Shown here in pieces: positions 1 through 5,243 of a stretch of 5,684 nt of DNA. The DNA is taken from the NCBI GenBank assembly GCA_016205965.1, contig JACQSM010000048.1, positions 1 through 5,684 on the forward strand, given 5' to 3'. A program made the translations under genes and the position numbers. The number at the start of each line of letters is the position of its first letter. The first letter of the stretch is position 1. Under the pieces are notes generated by a model. The model saw only the letters and a program-made list of their open reading frames with translations, did no database searches and was not told the origin of the DNA. Origin of the DNA: Candidatus Uhrbacteria bacterium (GTDB lineage Bacteria; Patescibacteriota; Patescibacteriia; SG8-24).

Positions 1-83
1 ATTTTGCAACGGTCGGTTCCACATGGCTCCGCATCGTGGAAGACGTTAGAACTGCGGTTGCCTTGTCGGATAATTACATCCAT
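1..83 (-). CDS. Possible start of a further ORF running off the left edge
   Basis: After the membrane kinase stop at 131, the minus strand has an ATG at 83 followed by 27 open codons to the window edge, beginning MDVIIRQGNRSSNV. AGGA lies only 2 nt before the ATG, too close for a good ribosome site. No family is recognisable, and an open run this short is common by chance. The rest of 1-130 is AT-richer than the genes and shows no convincing hairpin plus T-run terminator. Confidence 0.15.
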   Translation of the reverse strand, partial: MDVIIRQGNRSSNVFHDAEPCGTDRCK

Positions 84-130
84 ATTCCTGCGCTCTTACG
101 GTGTCAGAGTTGATTTATTGATTGCCGTAC

Positions 131-2845
131 TCAAGATCTGTTGACCGGAATTTCGAACCAGAACGTGCTGCCCTTCCCCTCTTCGGACGAAAACCCGATC
201 TTCCCTCCGTGCCGTTCCACGTAGTATTTGGAAATAGCCAGGCCGAGTCCGGAGGCATCCTGTTTCATCATCGAGGCGTTGGAGGCGCGGTGGAATCTGG
301 TGAAAATGCGCCCTTGTTCCGACTTGGGAATGCCGACGCCCGTATCGCTGATCTCGAAACGCAGCCAGCCAGCGGTCTCATTCAGCGCCGCTTCGTTCCG
401 TCCTTTTTCGGCCGTATAGGAAACGGCGTTGTCGGCGAAATACATGAGCACCTCGCGCATTTTTTCGGCGTCGCCTCGAAAGGGAGTGAGCGGCCGCGCG
501 GGGGCCAGGTATTCGCAGACGATGCCTTTCGCCGCGCAGCGCTTTTTCCAATCCGCAATCACCGCGCCCCACAGGCTTTCAAGCGACGCCTCTTCTTTAT
601 CAAACGCGACGCGGCCCTCCTCAATATCCATGGCCGTCAAGAGGTCATGTATGCGCCGGATCACTTCGGCGTTGGCTTCGCGCGAAATCCGGATAAACTC
701 TTTCTGTTCCTTCTTGAGCTTGCCCAGTTCTTCCGCGAGCAAAGCCTCGAGATTCCACTGGATGGCGCTCAAGGGCGTGCGCAGCTGATGCGAGACGATC
801 CGGATGAATCTGTTGCGGAGTTCATCGAGTTCCTTGATGCGCGCCGCGGCCTTCTTGCGCTCGGTGATATCGCGGATGCTATTGACCCACCCCCGCATTT
901 CACCATGCTGGTCCCGAAGCGGAAATGTGAACAAATCCACATCCACTGAAAGCGGCGATCCGCCTTTGCGGCGCCACGTCATCTCCGCCGAAAACGGCTT
1001 GCCCTCTCTCACGCACTGCTCAAACCGATCTTTTAAATCAGGCCGCATTTCGATTGCATCAAGTATAAGCCCGCGCCGCTTGTCGATCACCTCATCTTTT
1101 GAGTAGCCGAACATTTTTTCCCAAGCCGAATTGACATATCTCAACAGACCGGTCTTGCCAATATCAACAAGGGCAAAGGCTTCAAATGCGTTTTCGACGA
1201 CGGCGCCGAGTTTTTGCGCTTCCAATAACGACCGACTCAATTCGGCCGTGCGAGCGGCGACCTCGACCTCAAGGGTTTTAGTATAATCGGCCAACTCCGC
1301 CTCGAGCCGTTTCTGCTCGGTAATATCATCGACCAAAAGCAGGAGCCGTTCCACCGTCTTGCCCGACGGACCGCGGAGCGGAACGCCAAGATAGTGCCTA
1401 TAAGTCTCCTTGCGTCCGTAATACGAAACGTAACGGGTCTTCGTCTCGAACGGCTTGCCGGCCAGGCCTTCGCGGAAATACTTGTCGAGTCCGGCATCCT
1501 TATATGTCTGCAATTCCAAGGCATTCGTCCCGATGACTTCCGCGGCGTTCTTTACGCCGGACAACTCCACCATTTTGGGATTGAAGCTTTCGATGACGCC
1601 GTTCTTGTCCAGCGTGTAGATGCCGACCGGCGAACTTATGAAAACCTGTTCGTAGAGCTGATTGACGCTGCCGAAGTATGCCTCTAGTTTTTCCGCCATC
1701 ATATTGATCCTATCGCCGCAGAACCCCAGCTCGTCGTCGCCGTCGAAAGGGCAGCGCGCCCCGAAGTTGCCCTTAGCCACCTCCTCGAGGACCTGAAGTT
1801 TCGACCGGATCCTCCGCAGAAACCACATCGAAACCAGGAACCCGAGAAGTACCGCGCTGGCGCCCGCGAACGCCGTCAATGACAGGATCCTCATTCTCGC
1901 CGCCGCGAAATCAGCCATGACTTCCGACTCGTAGATCTCGGCGAGCAGCATCCAGTGCTGGCCGCGCGGACACATGGAGGCGCCGAAGACGCGCACGCCG
2001 CGATAATTGGCGTATACGCCGCTCGTCTCTTCGCCCCGTTCGAGGCAAGAACGGACCGGCTGCGTATCGACCCGTTGCGCGAGCACGGCGTTCTCGGCGA
2101 AGCGGGACGGCGTCGCCATCAGCCCGTCCCGATCGACCAGGTAGACATCCATCGTCCGGCGCCGGCCCAACTCGCCGCTCAAGGCTCCGAGTTCTATCTG
2201 ACGCCTGCCGGAAATCGTCTCATTCAGTTCGGACCCGCGAACATGGGCGACAAGCACTGCGACGGTTTCGCCACTCGAAAATGAAACCAAGGGACTGCTT
2301 ACATGGAACGCGGCGGCATTAGAGTGCGCGGTATCGGCTTCCGCGGTGAATCTTGAGACGACGGTCGCGCCGAACGGGCTCGCTTTGGCTTGCGAGAACG
2401 AATATTCCGCCTCGAGCGCGTCGGGCGAGTCGGCGTGTCCGATGCGCTCGTCATCGCTTGAAGCGATGACCACGCCGCGCAGATCCATGACGTCGATGCC
2501 GCCGATGGTCGGATCCAGCGGGAGTTTTTGGTACTTGAGGTACTCGCTGACGAGGCGGCTGCGTTCCTTGAACTTTGCGCTTGCTCCGGCCCCCTCGAGA
2601 CCGGCGATTTCCTCGACTTCCTTCCGGAGATACCCGTCCGTGGACCAATCCGCCGTCCTGACCTTTTGCCGATCGAAAAACGTCATGATATGGCCCTCAA
2701 CCAGTTCGGCGTCCAATATGACGGCTTCGAGCGCCTGATAAGCAACGCCCCTTCGCACCTGTCCAACCGCGTAAAGTGAGGTCAAGGCCGTCGGCACCAC
2801 GGCAATAATGAAAAAACCCAGCATCAACCTGGTTCTGATGCTCAT
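131..2845 (-). CDS. Membrane Cache-HAMP-PAS-PAS sensor histidine kinase
   Basis: An inner-membrane sensor kinase of 904 residues from the Met at 2845 (910 from an in-frame ATG at 2863, whose extra residues MRGGGG are mostly encoded by the G tract; numbering here uses that longer form). TM1 is about 13-36. An extracytoplasmic dCache-like region covers about 37-325, with IDVMDLRGVVIASS in the distal lobe and DVYLVDRDGLMATPSRF, YRGVRVFGAS, WMLLAEIYESE in the proximal lobe. TM2 is about 327-349. HAMP (350-400) has the DELG motif. PAS 1 is about 403-517, a coiled coil follows, and PAS 2 is about 551-670. HisKA carries H692 in SHQLRTP. The ATPase domain shows N812, D840 in SDTGVGIP, an F box (IFTRFHRA) and SGLGLAISKYYVERHGG. 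It lacks a receiver domain. Its only extracytoplasmic cysteines are C273 and C298. The start at 2845 is preferred because MSIRTRLMLGFF is a typical kinase beginning. It follows the DsrE-like stop by 53 nt (35 nt for the longer form). Confidence 0.94.
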   Translation of the reverse strand: MSIRTRLMLGFFIIAVVPTALTSLYAVGQVRRGVAYQALEAVILDAELVEGHIMTFFDRQKVRTADWSTDGYLRKEVEEIAGLEGAGASAKFKERSRLVSEYLKYQKLPLDPTIGGIDVMDLRGVVIASSDDERIGHADSPDALEAEYSFSQAKASPFGATVVSRFTAEADTAHSNAAAFHVSSPLVSFSSGETVAVLVAHVRGSELNETISGRRQIELGALSGELGRRRTMDVYLVDRDGLMATPSRFAENAVLAQRVDTQPVRSCLERGEETSGVYANYRGVRVFGASMCPRGQHWMLLAEIYESEVMADFAAARMRILSLTAFAGASAVLLGFLVSMWFLRRIRSKLQVLEEVAKGNFGARCPFDGDDELGFCGDRINMMAEKLEAYFGSVNQLYEQVFISSPVGIYTLDKNGVIESFNPKMVELSGVKNAAEVIGTNALELQTYKDAGLDKYFREGLAGKPFETKTRYVSYYGRKETYRHYLGVPLRGPSGKTVERLLLLVDDITEQKRLEAELADYTKTLEVEVAARTAELSRSLLEAQKLGAVVENAFEAFALVDIGKTGLLRYVNSAWEKMFGYSKDEVIDKRRGLILDAIEMRPDLKDRFEQCVREGKPFSAEMTWRRKGGSPLSVDVDLFTFPLRDQHGEMRGWVNSIRDITERKKAAARIKELDELRNRFIRIVSHQLRTPLSAIQWNLEALLAEELGKLKKEQKEFIRISREANAEVIRRIHDLLTAMDIEEGRVAFDKEEASLESLWGAVIADWKKRCAAKGIVCEYLAPARPLTPFRGDAEKMREVLMYFADNAVSYTAEKGRNEAALNETAGWLRFEISDTGVGIPKSEQGRIFTRFHRASNASMMKQDASGLGLAISKYYVERHGGKIGFSSEEGKGSTFWFEIPVNRS
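2450..2470. repeat. 21-bp near-perfect palindrome inside membrane kinase gene
   Basis: Arms gtcatcgctt (2450-2459) and aagcgatgac (2461-2470) are perfect 10-base reverse complements around one base. It encodes VIASSDD in the distal Cache lobe of the membrane kinase. The symmetry and length resemble an operator for a dimeric regulator, but it lies about 375 bp inside a gene and no promoter was recognised near it. Coding coincidence is a real possibility. Confidence 0.45.
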
Positions 2846-2846
2846 A

Positions 2847-2857
2847 CCCCCCCCCCC
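2847..2857. repeat. G11 homopolymer (C11 on + strand) at kinase start
   Basis: Eleven consecutive C on the plus strand (G on the coding strand) end one base before the ATG at 2845. It is by far the longest homopolymer in the window. At 11 G the upstream ATG at 2863 is in frame with the kinase; at 10 or 13 G the ATGs at 2891 and 2879 would be in frame instead; at 9 or 12 G only the ATG at 2845 would be. The tract may also pair with the anti-Shine-Dalgarno of 16S rRNA. Such tracts are classic slippage sites, but also classic sequencing-error sites. Confidence 0.9.
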
Positions 2858-2898
2858 GCGCATTCTTTTCCGACACCATACTGGATATCATAATGCCG

Positions 2899-3225
2899 TT
2901 ATCCGAAAACGAGGACCTTGTCGGACTCCTCGATCATCTTCACCATGTCGTTCAACGTCGTGATCGGACACACCTTGCTCTCTGACTTGCTGCGGGCTTT
3001 CAGGCACGTGCCGCACGCCGAAATGACGCCCTTGGCATCTTTGAATTCCCGGAGCTTCTTCGAAACGTCGAACTGATCCGTGTCGCGGATGTCCTCCAGC
3101 TCGACTCCCTCGCTGAAAAGGAATATCCGCACCGAATGGCCGGCCTTGAGCAGGGCGTTCGCGAGCCGGAGCGTGTTCCAGACGTGCTCGGGGTTGTTGG
3201 ACTGGAGGATGATGCCTATTTTCAT
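2899..3225 (-). CDS. DsrE/TusD-like small cysteine protein
   Basis: A 108-residue protein with the DsrE/TusD/YchN-type alpha-beta fold pattern: first strand KIGIILQSN, helix EHVWNTLRLANALLKAGH, second strand SVRIFLFSEGVEL, then a strand leading to the cysteine loop, and the closing strand DKVLVFG. C71 and C74 form a CxxC in SACGTCLKAR and C86 lies in KVCPIT. The AC-GTC-LKAR block is typical of uncharacterised DsrE-family proteins; in characterised members a cysteine near this position carries persulfide sulfur in dissimilatory sulfur oxidation or tRNA thiolation relays. No DsrF, DsrH or other Tus partners are nearby, so a standard sulfur relay is not supported. Placement between two sensor kinases suggests, by inference only, a redox or sulfur-signal role. 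Length is normal and both ends look complete. The start at 3225 is the only Met-type start in its frame and overlaps the leader ORF by 4 nt. Confidence 0.85.
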   Translation of the reverse strand: MKIGIILQSNNPEHVWNTLRLANALLKAGHSVRIFLFSEGVELEDIRDTDQFDVSKKLREFKDAKGVISACGTCLKARSKSESKVCPITTLNDMVKMIEESDKVLVFG

Positions 3226-3263
3226 ATGCGAGTCGGCGCTGATGTTGCATCTTCAATGCTCAT
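3222..3263 (-). CDS. 13-codon leader ORF coupled to DsrE-like gene
   Basis: The short frame reads MSIEDATSAPTRI followed by TGA. It starts 14 nt after the soluble kinase stop, has a well-spaced GGAG, and its stop overlaps the DsrE-like start in the ATGA arrangement (3222-3225), typical of translational re-initiation. The DsrE-like gene has no ribosome site of its own, so this ORF may deliver ribosomes to it. No regulatory amino-acid run (such as His, Trp or Leu codons) is present, so classical attenuation is not indicated. Alternatively it is the true N-terminus of the DsrE-like protein displaced by a one-base error, though the DsrE-like Met already fits the family start. Confidence is moderate because an ORF this short can arise by chance. 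Confidence 0.4.
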   Translation of the reverse strand: MSIEDATSAPTRI

Positions 3264-3269
3264 GGTGTT

Positions 3270-3273
3270 CTCC
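3270..3273 (-). promoter_or_regulatory. Shine-Dalgarno GGAG for the 13-codon ORF
   Basis: Reading the minus strand, GGAG sits 4 nt after the kinase stop and 6 nt before the ATG at 3263. It is the clearest ribosome site in the window; cheD, the soluble kinase and the DsrE-like gene show none at their own starts. It therefore supports initiation at the tiny ORF rather than directly at the DsrE-like gene. Confidence 0.6.
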
Positions 3274-3277
3274 GTGG

Positions 3278-4747
3278 TCAGGATATAGGGAGCCGAATGA
3301 AAAAATGCGAACCCTTGCCTTCGACCGACGTAAACCAGATTTTACCTTTTAAGAGTTCCGCATATGACTTGGCGATGAAAAGCCCGAGGCCGGCGCCGAT
3401 GCTTTCGGAAGGAATATTCTGACCTCTGAAGAACTTCGTAAATACGATGCCCTGCTGCTCTTCGGCGATGCCGATGCCGTCGTCTTCGACTTCGATGACG
3501 ACATCTCCGTTCGTAAGCGAAGCGTTTACGCGCACCTTGCCTTTTTTACGGCCATACATGACGGCGTTATTCATGACTTCATGGAGGATCTTGGCCAGCA
3601 TTTTTTTATCGCTTCGGAAACCGATGACTTTATTGACGGGCTCGACTTTGACGGCAATCTTGTGAGAAGCCGCCGATTTTCTGACCGACTCGACGACCGC
3701 GGCGATGACGTCCGCCAAGCCGACCTTGCCGAATTTCGGGACCACCCGGCCTTGGTCGATGTCGGCGGTCTCGAGCATGGCCGACGTCATCTTCCGAATG
3801 CTCTTCACCGCGCTGATCGCGGCGTCCATATGATCCCGCACTTTCTTTTTCGAGGTAAAATCGCGCGCCGCCTCGAGTCCCCAAAGCGCTTTCACGACCG
3901 GCGTACGCAACTGGTGCGAGGCATAGGCGAAACTGGATCGCAGCAATTGGGCATCCCGTTCCGCGGTAACGTCCCTGAATATGATGATCGCCCCGGTCAC
4001 CTCGCCGTCCGTCCCGTACACCGGGGCGGCGCTGTCGCCGACCGGAATTTCCCTGCCGTCCTTGCGGATTAAATTCGTATGATTCTCCATGAAGCGGATT
4101 TCTTTCTTGAGTATCGCGTCCGAAATGAACGCGATATTTTCGCTCTGGTCGCGCTGGCGGATGAACCTGACGATCTCTCGAAACGGCTTGCCCAGCACTT
4201 CCGCTTTGTCCCAACCGGAGATATGGCCGGCGGCCCGGTTCCATAACACGATGCGCCAGTCCTTGTCTATGGCGACGACGCCGTCGCCGATGCACTCGAG
4301 AAACGTCTCGAATTGCGTCTTCTGCCGATCGATTTCGGCCTTGGCCAGCGCCAATTCCTTGAATTGCGTGATGTCATGCAGGATGACCGCGCCGCCGATG
4401 ACGCCGCCGTCGTCGCCGATCAGCGGAGAAATGTGCATCTCGTAATAGAATTTCACGAGCGATATCTCCTCCAGGCTGGTCGCCTTCCGTTTCGTGATGG
4501 CTTCATTGAGTTTCTCATCGATCTTGACGTGATGCTCCTGGAAAAGCCTGGTCAGCTCCTGCAAATAAAAACCTTCGCGCGGCAGGCCCGTCATACTCGA
4601 CATGGCCGGATTGGCGATGACGACGCGCCGCTCATTGTCAAAAACGGCGACTCCGTCCGCCTGACTCTCGACCAAGGCGGCGATGATGGGAAGATGCCGC
4701 GGCAATATTCCTGATTCCGGCAGAGCGTTCGAAGTAGGCATATGCAT
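3278..4747 (-). CDS. Soluble PAS-PAS sensor histidine kinase
   Basis: A 489-residue orthodox histidine kinase with no membrane segment or signal peptide, hence probably cytosolic. PAS 1 spans about residues 18-130 (ends VILHDITQFKEL). A short helical linker follows, then PAS 2 at about 145-265 (DGVVAIDKDWRIVLWN, ending FRDVTAERDAQ). HisKA carries the phospho-acceptor H278 in SHQLRTP. The ATPase domain shows the N box with N394 (VMNNAVMYG), D423 in EDDGIGI, the F box (FTKFFRG) and the G2 box GAGLGLFIAKSYAE at 451-464. The end (GSHFFIRLPIS) is complete, with no receiver domain, so a separate response regulator is implied. The start at 4747 has no Shine-Dalgarno; an in-frame ATG two codons later (4741) is equally possible. 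The gene begins 10 nt after the cheD stop. The ligand is unknown; PAS domains can bind haem, flavin or small molecules, and no diagnostic residue was recognised. Confidence 0.93.
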   Translation of the reverse strand: MHMPTSNALPESGILPRHLPIIAALVESQADGVAVFDNERRVVIANPAMSSMTGLPREGFYLQELTRLFQEHHVKIDEKLNEAITKRKATSLEEISLVKFYYEMHISPLIGDDGGVIGGAVILHDITQFKELALAKAEIDRQKTQFETFLECIGDGVVAIDKDWRIVLWNRAAGHISGWDKAEVLGKPFREIVRFIRQRDQSENIAFISDAILKKEIRFMENHTNLIRKDGREIPVGDSAAPVYGTDGEVTGAIIIFRDVTAERDAQLLRSSFAYASHQLRTPVVKALWGLEAARDFTSKKKVRDHMDAAISAVKSIRKMTSAMLETADIDQGRVVPKFGKVGLADVIAAVVESVRKSAASHKIAVKVEPVNKVIGFRSDKKMLAKILHEVMNNAVMYGRKKGKVRVNASLTNGDVVIEVEDDGIGIAEEQQGIVFTKFFRGQNIPSESIGAGLGLFIAKSYAELLKGKIWFTSVEGKGSHFFIRLPIS

Positions 4748-4757
4748 TGATGAAGCA

Positions 4758-5228
4758 TTACATTTTCGTGACGGTCTCGACGAGACCGTTCCTCACGTTG
4801 AATTCGACGATCCGGCCCACCGTTCCGCCGATATCCTCGCCGTCGATCGGGATCGCGAGCGACCGCAGCTTGTTCCGCGCCGACTCCGCATTCTGGTATC
4901 CGATGCCGTGCCGGTCGCCGCCCAATATCTTGAACATCTGGGCGCCGCCGACCAGTTTGCTTCGCAGCCGCTCCTTTTGCCCGCCAATCTTCTCGATCTC
5001 CGCGATCAGCCGGTCGACGGCTTCGTCCGCGAATTTAGCCGGCGTCTCTTCCGGAAGTTTCGGATCGTTTTTCGGCCTCGACGGCAGCAAGGCATGCGCC
5101 AATCCTCCGACCTTCGCCTGTCCGTCGTAAAGGACGATGACGACGCAGGAACCGACGCTGCCGGTCCTGATCAGCGCATCGTCGCGTCCGACCGCGATTT
5201 CTCCAGTATTGACGACGAATTCCGGCAT
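4758..5228 (-). CDS. cheD: CheD chemoreceptor glutamine deamidase
   Basis: CheD converts specific glutamines of methyl-accepting chemotaxis proteins to glutamate in the cytosol, setting receptor sensitivity; CheC binding restrains it. The protein has 156 residues, the normal family length, and looks complete. The catalytic Cys is C28 in the SVGSCVV motif, the His is H45 in HALLP, and T22 occupies the conserved Thr position, one residue offset from Thermotoga CheD (T21, C27, H44). The KLVGGAQMF segment, IGYQNAESARNKL, and AIPIDGEDIGGTVGR are further family blocks. No purine-rich ribosome site precedes the ATG, and the preceding cheC stop is 15 nt away, so translation probably depends on ribosomes finishing cheC. 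Gene order cheC-cheD matches known che operons. The last codons encode a strong hairpin (4771-4789). Identification is firm; the target receptors are not in the window. Confidence 0.96.
   Translation of the reverse strand: MPEFVVNTGEIAVGRDDALIRTGSVGSCVVIVLYDGQAKVGGLAHALLPSRPKNDPKLPEETPAKFADEAVDRLIAEIEKIGGQKERLRSKLVGGAQMFKILGGDRHGIGYQNAESARNKLRSLAIPIDGEDIGGTVGRIVEFNVRNGLVETVTKM
4771..4789. repeat. Inverted repeat / RNA hairpin at 3' end of cheD
   Basis: The arms acggtctcg (4771-4779) and cgagaccgt (4781-4789) are perfect reverse complements around a single base. As RNA this gives an 8-bp stem with a 3-nt loop, and flanking cgtg (4767-4770) and cacg (4794-4797) can pair across a 4-nt bulge. 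It lies in the last cheD codons, ending 23 nt before the ATG of the downstream kinase. No T-run follows on either strand, so it is not a classical intrinsic terminator. It could act on mRNA processing, stability or coupling between cheD and the kinase, or could be a coding coincidence. Confidence 0.5.
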
Positions 5229-5243
5229 ATCACGAAGCCGCGG

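Noticed and set aside
1..60. tRNA-like ggttcc segment at the left edge
   Set aside because: The T-arm consensus (GTTCRA) is not met and no cloverleaf pairing arms could be found.
90..120. Possible terminator after the membrane kinase
   Set aside because: Only a 4-bp stem (ctct/agag) can be drawn and no T-run follows, so a terminator is not supported.
122..949. 275-codon open frame on the plus strand
   Set aside because: It is antisense to the HisKA/ATPase part of the membrane kinase, whose motifs are unmistakable. Its own translation shows no recognisable domain; long antisense frames are expected in GC-rich coding DNA.
131..2845. Membrane kinase as a direct CheD substrate because of its Cache-HAMP receptor-like front end
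   Set aside because: The kinase has no methyl-accepting signalling domain, and I found no A/S-x-x-Q/E-Q/E-x-x-A/S site in the expected helical regions.
4271..4288. 7-bp inverted repeat (ggcgacg / cgtcgcc) with 4-nt loop
   Set aside because: It follows from the Gly-Asp-Gly-Val-Val-Ala codons of a PAS motif; short GC-rich arms like this are expected by chance.
3630..4295. 221-codon minus-strand frame inside the soluble kinase
   Set aside because: It is an out-of-frame shadow, rich in Arg and Gly, overlapping PAS 2 and HisKA of the real kinase.
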